From Apostichopus japonicus (Eukaryota > Echinodermata > Holothuroidea > Aspidochirotida > Stichopodidae): a stretch of DNA of 64,000 nt. Position numbers and translations under genes: made by a program. Under the pieces are notes generated by a model. That model was not told where the DNA came from, did no database searches, and saw only the letters and a program-made list of their open reading frames with translations. Below, piece by piece: positions 1-13,800 of the stretch. Where the stretch lies: the NCBI RefSeq assembly GCF_037975245.1, contig NC_092569.1, positions 7,188,501 through 7,252,500 of the forward strand. The letters run 5' to 3'. The stretch's first letter is position 1. Each line of letters opens with the position of its first letter.

Positions 1-3000
1 CCCCCCCTCAAAAGCCGGTAAGAACGTGTTTATTCCATCCCGCAGGGAAATAGCAACTTAAAAGTTCTTTGACAGACAAAGGTGATGGCTTGAACAAATC
101 AAAATATTACAGACCGATTCTCATTTGCTTTGATTTTTATATATTTATTGCAGTATCTATTTTCCATTATATAGTTGGGCTTCACAAAATAATGGAGGAT
201 CGAACATGTTGAATTTCTTTCTCAAAATGGTCAACAGACTATTTTAATCTCAAAATATCAACTTTTCTTGAAAATTTGGGATAATGACATAGTTAGGTGG
301 TACTATATAAAGAAGGATAGTGTATGAGGGCATAGCGAAAGGTCAAAATAAACTGTTGAATGATTTCGGTGTTTCCCTCAAACCTTCGACCTTTTCGACA
401 TTTCGAAATTTTTTAAGGAAAAAGCCAAAACTTCCACGGACTTTGGTAGGCCTATGCCAAAACACATAATGATAATTTAACGGTTAGCTAGCTGTCAATT
501 TCCTCGTAGAAATGGAACCGGGTACTGCTTTTACGTCGGTATACCAATGTGCTATGCGGTCATACTTTTAACAAGACTCGAATTTTCAATGATTGAATCT
601 GCCTGGGTTATTTTTATACATGTTTCGACATGGCAAAACTAAAAATGACGGATAAATCCACACCTCAGCTCCCCCTTCTCCTTTCGTTCATGTCGAAGGT
701 GAATAACCGGCACGCGATTGTAGTAGGCTATATATAGAATTGGTCAAACTCGTGCAGAAAAGTGTCCTGCAAAGTCATTACCATAAAACGGAAATGCTTC
801 GAACGCTTGAGCTTTTGTGATGGACTTAATGTTTTTGTGTAACGTTGAACCTTCGTGGTTCACGATCCACACGCTTATGTTGTCTGAATAATTCTTGCGT
901 CACATTTTGGTTCATTCTCCTCCTTATATTTCGACCTTTAACGACTGAATGTGTTAAGTACATTAGCTCTATACAGATGGCCAATACAATCGCTCTGTCT
1001 TTATTATTGATTACTTGCAGTGAGTTTATATATACCTTACACACACATGCCTCATCGATAATAGGGCCATTCATTTTATTGAAAATGGGCTCTAATATTT
1101 ACCAGGCTCCCCAGCCCACCGGTCCACCAGCCCACCGAGCATTGCCCAGATGCCCACGTGGCCAGTCCGCCACTGCTTTCAGCTGTAGATTGGGGCGCGC
1201 AAAATATCGCTATATATTACTCCATTAATCTGCCTAAATCAAAGCAACCTTTTGCGCAATGAAAATCTAAGGTTCAAAGGGCATCTATCTTCCACTCGCA
1301 ACTGGTGTTGAGTGAAAATCTTTGCCAAAAACCTCGCAGCAATAGCAGCAAACTTGTCTCAAAACTCCTTAATTTAAATCGTTTTATATTTGCGAATTAT
1401 GGCTGGTGGCATGTAGGAAATGCCTTACGAAATAATTTAGGAGATGTTTGGCCACCTTAAGTGTATATTGGTATTCTGACACAAAAACAATCTTCCTTTA
1501 CGTTAATTTTGTGTTAATGAACCCAATTTAACCCTACTCAAATGGGGATGACCAATGTTTATTGTGAGTAATATTTACCAGGGCCGCTAGTACTATACTC
1601 TACTGTGTATAGGGGTTGCCTGCATGCGCATAACCAAGCCGTGGTGATATCGATGTTCAATCAACTTTTTTAATTGGTTGAGAAATTAATATTTGAACCC
1701 AACATATTTATGAATGCCTTTGAAACACATTACGTACTTCGTAGGCTTAAACGGGTCAATGTATTTCCCCCAACGTAACTACATCCAAACCTGAAATTTT
1801 AATTCGGCACTGAATCTCAACAACTTCGAAATACGACGGAAAACTTCAACTACGGAGGCAATGATTTAATACAGGTCTGTGAATTACAACGGTATGGTCA
1901 ATTCCAATGAACGTTGTATGTACAAACAGCACACCTTTGTAATGCAACGACGTATGCAGTTATAGCGACACAATTAACCCAAAGGCGACTTTCGACGTTC
2001 GACTTTCTCTTGTACTAGCTATGGATGCTCCTATACTGAGCTAATTTCCAATTGCCAACAACCTCTCATATTGTTATTAGGCGTAACGCACAGTTTATAT
2101 ATTAGGCTGGTCGGTTGGAGATATGGTAGTATGGTACAAGTATACTTTTATAAATATCTATATATTACTCTTACAAGCTAAAACGAAGGCTCCCGAAAAA
2201 GAACATTTAAAAAACGAAGGTTTCCGAAACGGCTCCCGCAAAACAGGAGACGGCCACCGTAAAACGGGTGCCATGGCAGAAGCTCTCAGAGGCCGGGCAT
2301 TCCCAACATAACGATGACATCATATCATCTATAGTCGCGTTACTACTCGTTTTGCATGTTACGACTTGTTTACGCATTACTTAAAATAAACGATGACAAC
2401 CAATTATTTTGGACAGTTTGCATAAGGTAGGGGTAGGGGGGTGAAGTAGCACGAAATATACTACCCAAACTATTCACCACAGTTTTAACCTTTCTCCAAA
2501 TTACCGTCACTTTTAAAGTATGAACTATTCATTGATGGAGCAAATTGTTCTTACTTCAAATACTACAGTCCTTCTTTTCATGATTGGAATGCTCCTTTAA
2601 GACTTTGGTGATGATGCCTGTCCCTCGGTACATGCCTAAAGTTCAATTTAATGCAAAAATATCAACAAAAGAGCAAACGTGGATGGCATTCTATGGTTTG
2701 ATCTTGAAAAGTTGTAATGCGCAAGGGTCGTGTTAGCATGATATTGACGCAATAAAATTCTTACATCTTACTTCTGGTGTGTGTTGCATCCGAAGGAACT
2801 GAAACGAAACGCATTATATCATCTAATCGAAATTAAGTCGACACGAATATGTTTTTTAGCCCAGAGAATACAAATTAAGTGAATAATTCGTGGTAATTCG
2901 TGCAGTCATACGAGTACAATATATCAAAATGTCTTTCGTATCAACTGGTTTTCTCCGAATCATACAATTAGGACCCTTCTGCAATTGAAATCTCTATTTT

Positions 3001-3422
3001 AGCTTTATAAAGCCATATAGGCCTATACCAGTATAAAATAACAACCCATTATATAGTTCAAGTTCAAGCAACTTTTTAAGTTGATAAAGTTTTGCAAGAT
3101 AGGGGCCTATTAGCCAACATTACATTACTCCAATAATAGTGCAGTTCATTAAGCCGTAGCAACCTTCATTGCAAATTATGAAGACCAGTTTCAAACTTGC
3201 TGCTTGAATGTGATAAACACTAACATGAAAGGTGTATTGGCGAAGAAACATTCCGTTTATCTTGAATTTATACATTACGTACCAAATAACCTTCATTATA
3301 TGCGGTAATAGAAGTGCGGTCTGATTGATCACTTGCAACCATCATGAGTAATAACGGCATGGTTGGTTAGAACACTTGACAATCAAACCTATATACCAAA
3401 CATCAGAAGAAAGCTTTCTGGT
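1..3422. other. Upstream intergenic DNA, no gene recognised
   Basis: AT-rich non-coding sequence. The longest open frame (845-1228, 127 codons) is low-complexity, has no recognisable domain and is probably chance. A stretch at about 2,037-2,140 recurs near 34,070-34,165 and is listed separately. Confidence 0.6.
2037..2140 (+). repeat. Dispersed repeat, copy A
   Basis: It shares the words GGCGTAACGCACA and TAGGCTGGTCGGT, in the same order and spacing, with 34,070-34,165. The preceding TAATTTCCAATTGCCAA-like stretch is also related. The two copies lie 32 kb apart in the same orientation, so this is a dispersed family rather than a local duplication. The family is not identified. Confidence 0.65.
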
Positions 3423-3828
3423 CAGTGGCGTCGTGCCCATTGGGGCCCGGGGGCACAGGCCCCCCCCCCCAAATTTTGTCAAAGGTGTCATAAAATTTTG
3501 TTATAATTTATAAAAAAATGTTTTTGAAATCGAAAAGTAGACTAAATAGTCAATTGCTCTTTGATGGTCGTTGCGGATTTTCCAAACGTAGTCGCTCGTG
3601 CCTACCAGCTAATTCTCACCCTGCCAGTCACTTCCTGCTCATGCGAGCGCGGCTTTTCGGCGTTAAAGTTTGTGAAGAATTAATGTCTTAAGCACGCCTG
3701 AGTGACTTGATGGTGCTGGCCACGCACCCCGACCGCGCGGAAGCGTGCAAGCAGACTGACATTGACTCATTTTGGAACCTAACTCAGCGACGTTGAATGA
3801 GAACAGTATCAGCCACTGAATTTCTTGT
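3423..3828 (+). mobile_element. Degenerate hAT-type DNA transposon relic
   Basis: The left end starts CAGTGGCG at 3423 and the inverted match GCCACTG lies at 3812-3818. The 8 bases before the left end (TTTCTGGT, 3415-3422) nearly match TTTCTTGT at 3821-3828, which could be an imperfect 8-bp target duplication. However, two bases separate the right terminal repeat from it, so the exact boundary is uncertain. Inside lies a broken transposase C-terminus. The element looks internally deleted and inactive. hAT transposons move by cut and paste and typically leave 8-bp duplications. Confidence 0.6.
3603..3778 (+). pseudogene. hAT transposase dimerisation-domain remnant
   Basis: Translation from 3603 gives a segment containing LPVTSCSCERGFSALKFVKN and then a stop. 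After a frame change it continues with ARLSDLMVLATHP and DIDSFWN. The C-E-R-x-F-S-x-L-K core and the following R-L-S-x-L motif are hallmarks of the hAT (TTF/ZMYM-like) C-terminal dimerisation domain. At least one frameshift and two in-frame stops break it, and no N-terminal DDE catalytic part is seen nearby. It cannot encode a working transposase. Confidence 0.75.
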
Positions 3829-4167
3829 AGGGCCGACGAGAAATGGGGCTTCTGTTGACTGCTTGGTCAATGGTTGTTAATTGTTGACATTCAGTCAATC
3901 GAAACAGTTAAATAATTACTGGTTGATAACTAATGAACCAAATGTGCCATCAACGCTGCCATCGTTGAACAATATTATATATTTGTAGTCCCAGAGTAAG
4001 TGTAACCCGTTAGCTTTGCCAAAGTCAGTCAATTTTCCATGAAAAAATGTGAACTTCTTCTTAAGTAATGCAATCAGTTCGCTAAAAGGTCCACCAGGAT
4101 AAATTTGCCACTAGTGAAATAGAAAAAATAATATTATTCTGACTGAATATTAGTAAAAAAAAGTTGG
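3829..4167. other. Non-coding spacer
   Basis: AT-rich, with no open frame or repeat that I can recognise. Confidence 0.5.
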
Positions 4168-4312
4168 GCAAAATGACCAACAAGGTTGGACGAAATGACC
4201 ATGCTGGTTGGGCGAAATGACCAGGCTGGCTGGGCGAAATGACCAGGCTGGTTGGGCGAAATGGTAAGGTCGGGCGAAATGGCAGTTGGGTGAAATGGTT
4301 GTTGGGCGAAGT
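4168..4312 (+). repeat. 22-bp minisatellite
   Basis: About six imperfect copies of a unit built on GGGCGAAATGACCAGGCTGG. The central copies are best preserved and the right-hand copies are shortened. It lies about 0.5 kb upstream of the HDAC1 start codon. The open frames through it on both strands follow the repeat and are not genes. Confidence 0.85.
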
Positions 4313-4827
4313 GACCTGCTTCCAGAAGAAACACATACGGCCAGTTGCTGGTCATAATGTAGTCCGTGTTATTTACATATTATTGCTCAATGCAAATAAA
4401 TTGAATAAATATTTTATATGTTAACAACGGAACAAGAATTTAGATAAATATTTCTATTTTCTCATGGCAAATGTTGTACACTCATATGTTTAATGCGATC
4501 ACGTCATTGAGTAAATATCATATAGTAATAATCAACATATACGTCCCGACGTATAAAACTGTATTTTACGGGCGTATATATTTCAATGGTATAAATTTCA
4601 ACGAGTCATCCGCATATTCATTTTGGCGTTCCATACTATTGTTGCCGTTGTCTCATTTTCATTTCCTGCATACCCACTGATCATCTGTACACTAACAGAT
4701 CAGTGTGCATACCGTCAGTGTGCATACCGTGTCGCTACTGAACTATGACCCTTATTTGCATACCCAAGGCTTCAGTCGCAGCTTTCACGCGCTTTGTGTA
4801 TTCCGGCTTGAGAGCGTTCCCTTGAGA

Positions 4828-4873
4828 ATGACTGCTACACCATTAAAGAAACGAGTTTGTTACTACTATGATG
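4828..4873 (+). CDS. HDAC1: HDAC1 exon 1 (start)
   Basis: Encodes [15 protein letters not shown] plus the first base of G16. The donor is GTCAGT at 4874, a usable but non-consensus site. The 5' UTR and promoter upstream cannot be delimited from sequence alone. Confidence 0.95.
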
Positions 4874-7800
4874 GTCAGTATTTACTTATACAGTTGCGGA
4901 TGTATTAAGAATATTTTGAAACACGAAACATCCAACGTCGTCTCAGTTTTAATAAATTTATGTTACTAATACCTAGGCCAATCCAATATAGGACACAGTT
5001 TGCAATTGTTTCATGGGTACCTATTTCACGACGATCAACCATTAACAAAGCACATGCATAAAAAAAACTCAGGCACTAATTATGGTAACCACGTAATTTG
5101 GGTTCTTACTTCTCAGAAATAACACCAAGCTGTTCTCTTGCAAAAGTTAAATGTGAACTCCTCAAATTGGCGATGTGGTAATTGTAAAGGCAAATAGGCC
5201 TGGGCCTATAACTTAAGGCGGTTCGAGTGCCATTCCGCCATAGGTTTCGATCCTTTCAATCCTTTCGATCCTTTTCGCCAAACCGCTATTTCCAGCGTGA
5301 TCTGAACTATCAAACACTACCTTGAACCTATGAACACTAGCCTTGCCTACAAATGTATTTGCGGTTTTATGACGACTTTCCCATCTATGATTTTTCTTTT
5401 GCAGCAACTTATTTTAACATTTGATTAAAAAGAAAATAAAGTATGAAAGATCAGTGTGGTTTACATGTCTGTCATTTCAACGCGAAAGTACAGTTCAGTA
5501 CACTCCACTACGAGGCTCAGTACAACAACAAACAGTAGAGTAGCATATAATCGGTATGGGAATTACCAGGTAATTGAGTATTTGGATAGTAATGCATACA
5601 ATCGGTATCAGAACAGGTATGAAGATACGCGCAGAATCGGTTTCTCCCCAGAGCTTGTTAGAGCATTCAACAAACTACGTGCATGAAATGGAACTCTTGA
5701 GAACCATCTGGTGGGAAACTGTACTTGGGAGTACGGTAGAACTATGCTTAAGTTTTAATGCAATTTGCCGTAGCAAAGTGTGGGTATAATTATTAGGACT
5801 GGGGAACGAATTTAATTTGTCAAGTAAAAAAGAACTTTGGGGGATTCCTTTCTTTGAAAGGGTATTCTCAAATGTAGAGAGAGTGTTATCTTAGAACTGC
5901 AAAAGCTCTGTGGCATTGTGAAGTAGTGAGATAGAGACCAGATTATCCCATCAATTAGTTTAGTATGGATTGTTTTAAAACTTTGCCGATCTCTCTGACA
6001 GTAGGTACAGAAAGATGGGCATGCAAAAATGTCTGTATTTTATAGTGTTTGCACGGGGTATCTGGGTATCCTAAATTATTATCCTACGCAAAGTGTGATG
6101 TATTTATTTTTTATGCAAATCGATGGTTAGGCAAGATTTTTCTATTGACTTAGTGTGGTGTTAGGCTACCATGTGGTCAAAGATATCAGCAATAATGAAA
6201 GTATTCCATGGATATCTTATAACTGCGTTACAATTTCAGCGAATAAACAGATGGTTAGGCTAGATTTCCCAATTGACTTACAGTAGGGTGTTAGGCTACC
6301 ATGTGAGAAAGAAAAAAACAATGTTTAAAGAACTCTTTCAATTATTATTTATTCATTCATTTATTTTCATAAAAGGAAAGACTGACAAGGAATTTTACGA
6401 GATGTTACTTATGGATTATAGATGGGATAACAAAAATATAATCGAAAGTGGCTTTTTACTAAATGTTTATTCCAAATGCGATTAAATTGCGGGAATCCCG
6501 CAATCTCGCAGCTAATACGAACCCTTGGCCTGCATAATAGATAGTAGTAAAGGCTGTTTAAGAGCTAAATTGGATATTTATATGGTCTGATCCAATAGAG
6601 GTGGAGAGCAAACATAAGCAGCGGCGGCAGTGCGATGTTAGTAGTGATATTAATTATATGAAGTTATTAACAAGTTAGTGAATGAAACTAATAGAAATTA
6701 TTGAGGAAGGTTTTATACCTTATCTTACACCTACGTATTTGAACATGAAAATATTGTCAGTGGAGAATATAATTCATTTTTATTTTGATAATAGCATCCA
6801 ATATGTAATTTCTTGAAATTCGCAATACAAGAGGGTAAACAGTTTTTCCGGGTACCCGGATACCCGACGGCTCTCGAGTACCCGGTTCCCGATTTTTGGA
6901 CCTGTGTAAACACTAGTATTTTACTCCACTGTCTAAGACCTGCTCCAAGCACATTTAACCAGCTCGGGTTTCTCTTCGCATTGCATCGCAAACAGAAACT
7001 GCAGATTCCTGTTAGACAAAAACTGCATACATGTATTGTTATTAATCTACCTGAATTCCCTAGTCAGGAAAATAAAACTTGGTTCATCGCGCAACTGGTT
7101 TCGCACACCTGTGAATCTGTAATCTTTTTCACCCAGCTACACTGTATACACACACAGTAAACGTAAATGCACAGCCATAACACACATGCCACATGTTTCG
7201 AAACCGACAACAGGTGATGTGCTGTATTCTGTCCTCTTCCCCCCCCCCCCCCCGCGTCCATCCGTATGTAGACTGTTCCATATTATCATGTGTAAATGCA
7301 ACCCATCTGTGCTTGTGATTGGCCGAATAGACTTAAACCATTTTTGAAGGTGAAAACGCAAGAAACATATCAGTGTGTCCCTTCGTTGACCTTTTGTCTG
7401 GTACAGTACAAGCAGCAGGTGCAAGGGCTAAGATTGTGCAGCAAGAATGTTTATAGTTAACTTGGGGTGGTAAGTTATACAGGATAAACATTTGCAGCTG
7501 GAGTTTTCCAGAGTTTGTGTGTATTATCTGGATCGGTATTTTTATTGGGTATTATTTTTATCGTGTATTCAAGGTTTGTTTCGGATATACCTGGTATTTT
7601 CGGTACTTTTAAATGACAGATTTCGAAACTGTCTGTATGAGTATGAATGAAATACCGGGTACAGTATACCTGGTATATCAGTAAACCAACTCACCCTTAT
7701 ATATATACATATAGATAATTAAACTTGTAAGTCAAATGGTACATTCTGAGGCATATTTAAATCTAGGTCTATATAGTTTCATGTATAGGCAAGTTCTCGC

Positions 7801-10800
7801 GACTAATTAAGGTACAGGGCTTAACTGTTGTGGAAGGGCCAGATGCAAATGAAGGATTTAATAAACAAGAAGACTGCTCTGGGGTTTTTGAAGCCAACTC
7901 CCATTTATGGGCAGGTCTGGGACAATAAAAAGTCATTGTGCATAATTAGACTATAAGTATGGGCTATATAAGTAGCCCTAAGTACTGTAAATGCAATGTT
8001 TTTCTAATAAATACTTTGTGTGGGTTTGGGTGGTTTGCAGGGCAATGGTCCAGTGCTTCATTGGCTGAATGCAAAAAGCCCCTGACTGAGCCATTTTACC
8101 CGGCTGATGCTCAAAGGTGTGGGGTAATCCCCCCTCACCTGTGCTTTAACATATGATGAATTATCTTCTCAGCTGATTTCTGATTGCATAATACTGTACA
8201 TATAATAATTTGACAGTTCTCCTTTCTTTTTCCCTTTTCACAGGTGATATTGGGAACTATTACTATGGACAAGGCCATCCCATGAAACCTCACCGTATAC
8301 GAATGACTCACAATCTTATCCTGAACTATGGCCTTTATAGAAAGATGGAAATATATGTAAGTTGTGATCAAACTGTCATGCAATTTGTAGGCAAACCAGT
8401 AAATTAGAATTTGTAATTTAGTTTCAAGTTAGAGTTATGCTTTGAAGATATTTCTAATTGTGAAGAATTACTATTCCTTTTTTTTTTCCATCTCGTTTAT
8501 TCGAGTACTGCATATAAGTGGAAATTTATAAAATAACAAAGCTTATAAGAAGATTTTGGTGTTACAAATCTTAAAAATAGTAATAAACAATATGATGGTA
8601 CGGTACCATTAAAAGTAAGTTATGTCTTAAATTCCTAATGAATAAGGTTTCACAAAAAGTATCACTGTTGTTTGAAGGTCTCTTGGAATCTTAAAATGCC
8701 ATAATTGTTTCCATTCTTGTTTAATATAAACATAACATCTAAATGAAACTTTAACTTGTTATAAAAAGAAATCAAATCTGGTACCAAGTTGTTTACTTTA
8801 CAGAAGAAAATATAATTTTCGCATGCAGAATAAAACAATTGATAGGGTGTTTATTGTCATCTGTAAATCCAAAATGCATAGTTGACATATATTTATATCT
8901 AAGCTTGTCCTTTAAACAACAATTACAGGCTTCATGCCAAAACTTGTTTACATATGTACAAAACCAAAAAAGGTGATCAACATTTCATTTTCTCTATTAC
9001 AAATTGAACAAAGAGGAGAATCTTTCATCTTCATTTTGTAAAAAAAATCATTGACCCCTAGAATTCTATGTAAACATGGAAATTGAAAGTATTGAATCTG
9101 GGTATCTCTCACTGCTAAAAATGGAAGTAAAAAAACAGTTTTCCAATTGAAAGTAATGTTAGCATTACAACTTTGCCATTTAGCAATGGCAGTAGGCATG
9201 GAAACTTTGTTTTGTACAAATGGTCTTGTACATGTAATTGGTCGTCCTTGGAACAGAAGCAAATTTAAAAAAACGCTGAATATTAATGGAGTGGTTATGA
9301 TCGAAGTTAGTTTTCCAAATTTGAGGAATTGCTAAAAGTATTCCATAGAAATATGTAAAAGGAAAATTGCAAATGCCAAATTCTTTAACAAAATTCTCGA
9401 ACATCTTAAAGGTGCCATTAATCTAAAAAAAAATCACAAACACGTTAATCATTATATTGCTTTAAAGTACAGTATCAAAATAATTTGAAGGAAACTGTAA
9501 AGAAATACATTGATGAAACTAAATGGTATCATGTGATTTATCACGTGGTGAATATATCAAAAATTTTGTTGAATTCTGATCATATATCAGTATCATATAA
9601 TGACAGTTAAATTTAATCTTAGTTTAAGAAATATTAAATATGTGATTGTCACCGAACTAGATGAAAATACCAGAGACCTGAGCAGTTAGAATGACGGAAA
9701 ACTGTAATATCATCACATAATAAGTAGTATTTCTCGGGAAAATTTGCAACCTTAGCTAGAAGCTACATATTGTTTGAGTAATAATGGTGACAGCCATCAT
9801 TACTTGACATGCTAATTTTGTTCTTTTTTCATGAAGAGACCACACAAAGCTGTCATGGAGGAAATGACAAAGTACCACAGTGATGACTACATCAAGTTTT
9901 TACGAACAATCAGGCCAGACAATATGCCAGAGTATACTAAACAGATGCAAAGATGTAAGTATCCATACAACCTATTCCCCCAGTTCAGAAAAGAAGAAAT
10001 CACAGCAGACTAATATTTCAACTACTGCCTTCCACACAGATGTTATGGATAATAGTTGAGAATGATAGTGTTACTGCAGTTTACCAGAAGCCAGTGATCC
10101 ATATCTAAAAGAATTTTGTCGGTCCCATTTTGGATAAATAGTGTGTGCAATTATTAGAAAAGGGTTGGTTTTGCAAGTTAACAAACCAACACAGAGAAAC
10201 TTTAAGATAAGCCATTGGACATTATTTTGATTGTACTTTGACATTGCCAAACCTATCATGTTGACCAATTGTGGATGAAGTGCCCGAAAGGTTTTTGCAA
10301 CGTTTTACTTAGTTGATCCATGTTACCTGTCAGTTCCTAATTAATGCAGATTTACACTTCAATGTTTTGACACTTGTCTTTCCAAAAACAACATGAATAA
10401 TCCCAATAGTACAGAACCTTTCAGCCTAACATACTTGTTAGGCAATGCAAAACCATTTGTTCAATTTATACTGTTAAATTATGATACTACCTAGCACCTT
10501 GCAACACTTGGCAATATGTTTTGAAACCCTACATTTGTCTCAACTTCAGTGTGGCAGCACTGTACAATAATCACTCATATTTTGGGGGCAGTTTGTGGTC
10601 AAGTTTTGTCAAATTGTGAAAATGTTTAATCAAAGAGAAAAACAGGTATCATACTTCATATATTTGGGATTCATCATTAGTGCAAGAACATTACTTCTGA
10701 TCACAAATATTGACTCACCTTACAGTGTCTAACACTGAACATCCAAACATGATCATGCTAATTGCATGATGTTTTTAGTATGTTTACAGTATTTCATTAT

Positions 10801-13800
10801 CAAAGCCAAATCACAAGTTAATAAGAGTTGTTGCACTTTCCTTTGTGATTACATGGTAATACTTTATGTTGTTATCTTGTTGCCGCTTTCTTATTGTCTT
10901 AATATAAGTCATGTCATGATTTCCTAATGCAGTGTTAACATAAGAATTTTGGATAAAATTGATATGCTGACTTTAAGTAGGTAGTTCACTGAACATTGGA
11001 TGACTACTGACTAGACATGTTCATGTGTTTTTGATGGATAATATTCACAGTCACCATTGTTATGAAAATGCAATCATTCTAAATACTGTTAAGTAATTTT
11101 CAATATTGAATTCATAAATCCTCAACATGTGTACTTAAGTACACTTTATACTCCTTCATGACAAAGTGCATGTACTTATCATTGTTATCAAATGCCATAC
11201 ATACTGTATTGTCTTCATTAATCTTCTCTGGTCTGAAGGCTGACTGCTCTACGATCAGGTTTGTAGAACACTTATATCCAGTGTCATGAATAAATAACAT
11301 ACTAACAAACAGGAAATTCAAGAAAGACATTGTCAAGGCAAGGGCATGGAGGCACCTTTACACTCAGACTTACCATTACTACCACATACCTTTTGTCTAT
11401 CTATTGCAGTCAATGTTGGTGAAGATTGTCCTGTGTTTGATGGTCTCTATGAATTCTGTCAGTTATCTGGCGGTGGTTCAGTTGCAGGAGCTGTCAAGCT
11501 TAACAAGCAACAGACAGACATAGCTGTAAACTGGGCTGGTGGTCTCCATCATGCCAAGAAGTCAGAAGCCTCTGGGTTTTGCTATGTTAATGATATTGTG
11601 CTGGCTATACTAGAACTTTTGAAGTAAGTATTCTTTCAAATGTTGTTCTTATTCATAGCTTGTGAAAAAGTTATTTGACCACAGAAGCATGTATCGAACA
11701 TTAATCTTAAATGTAAAGTAATAACTGTTCATAAGGTAATAATAAATATGAAGTTCTGGCTGTATACAAGTTTTTTTGTTAATAAATGTATTATTTTTAT
11801 GTCCAGTTAAATTTGGAAGAGCTGTTAAATGTAAGAGCAGTGGAAATATTATAAAATAATTAATATGCTAATAGTAAGTTTTATAGATAATAGTGCAGCC
11901 CTTTAGTGAGACTGAGCATCTAGTGGCAGCAATTTTCACTTTACTTCAAACTATAAATGTTACAAATCCTACAACATGTGTTGGGTATTTATGGTTTCAG
12001 TGCTTTAGCAAAAAGAAATGTTGTCCAGAAGTGCAAATCAATCACTTATATATAGCCTACTACATAAAGGTAAAAATTTGGATTAATGAAACAGTATATG
12101 AGATTTATTGCCATATTGTACATGTAACAATTGTTATTACTTCTCTATGCAATACTGCACTGATTAGCTAATTGCATTTTGGTTATTTTCATCTACAGGT
12201 ATCACCAACGAGTATTGTATATTGACATAGACATTCACCATGGTGATGGTGTTGAGGAAGCTTTCTATACAACTGATCGTGTCATGACCGTATCATTCCA
12301 TAAGTATGGGGAATATTTTCCAGGAACAGGTGACTTGCGGGTAAGTTAATCAGATAGTAGATTGTCTTTTGGGGGTTGAAGAGAGTGCACTAAGGCAACT
12401 GCTGTTGTTATAGGTGCATTTTATGCAGTTAGTTAACAGCCTAACAACCTCGAACCTGTCATAGCAGGTCGCATGTACAGGCATGGTGGTCTTTGGCTTG
12501 GTTGAGGCTTCGCCGGTTGCCGTTAGCTTGGAAACCCCGGTTGCCTTCTGTGGTTGAGTGTCCGGTTCCTCAACCCCAGGTGTCTTCTGAAAATTTCAGC
12601 AGCCCATATCGTTAATTCCTGAGGCAGGGCTCCTCCCGTCATGGGAGCCTCCTCTCGTTCGTAGCTACGACCGAAGCTCTCCTCCATCGGATCGTAATCT
12701 AGAGGGTCCATGGGATCCCTAGGATCCCCATCCTCCAAACCGGATAAGTTCACAGACGCTCTGCAGTCCAGGACGTCCTCCCCTGGTTCCGAGTCCGGTT
12801 GTGGAGCCGCGGTAGGACAGGAGGTAATGGAGCCTGGTAGGTTCGTGTCTGCCACCGTGGTTGCTCTCTGCTGGTCCAACAGGGGCGTAGCAGGCTAGTA
12901 AGTTTAGCCAGCCATGCTGGTTCCTCCTCCTGTTGTCGTCTCAGGGACCGAAGCCTTCTTTTCGCTCTTCTATAGCCGTCGTCAGACAACTCCGAGGATT
13001 CGTCGGAGGCCGGGGAGTACCATCTCCTTTCCCGCCGTATCAGGTATCTTGAGCGAGACCTCGATCTATCCCGTCTAGATCTGCGGGAGGTTTCTCTCCC
13101 TCTGCTTTCCCGGGTCGGGATTTCGGTAGGGACCCCCTCTCTGGCTGCCCGCTATGGGACCGGCTCCATCTTAGCGAGCCTTCGGCCGTGGATCTCTCTT
13201 GCTGCGAACCGGACTGAGACCCTTTCTCCAGTCCGGTCAAGCCGAGCCTCTACTTACGAGGTCTCTTCTTGGCAGGAGCCTTGCTCCTGCCCTTCTCTTT
13301 GGCCATAATCATACCGGACGTCGCCAGGACCGTGAGGGATACTCTTTTGCCCTCTCTCCTCACTCTCTCTCCACCTCTCCTTCGGCCCTCTCCTGGCCAC
13401 TTTCCACCACCTCTCTCACCACTTCTCCCTCTTCTCTCTCTCCCGTCTCTCCTATATCCTCTTCTCCTGGTACACCGATAGCATTTGGAATTAAATCCAA
13501 CTTGCTTGGAGCTTGTTTCTTAGGCTCATTAACCAGTTGTCTATCTCCTGCCACTGGGCTGGTTAAGTTAAGAATGCTGTAAATGAGCCTCGTAATGTGC
13601 TTGCAATGATTAGGAACATTAAAGCTTTGACTGTAGACACAGATCACGGTTTACCATATTGAACTGATTAGTGAGTGGATAAATTATAGTTACAACCATT
13701 GCCATTTTTATATTTTAATATTTTAATATGCTGACCTATTGATATGAAATTTTGGATTTTTGGATTTTGTGTACAATCAAATTGTTTCTCTATCGATCAT

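Noticed and set aside
845-1228. 127-codon plus-strand frame upstream
   Set aside because: No domain, no splice context, and compositional change along the frame; consistent with chance.
5456-5686. 76-codon tyrosine-rich frame in HDAC1 intron 1
   Set aside because: No domain, intronic position and no splice signals linking it to other exons.
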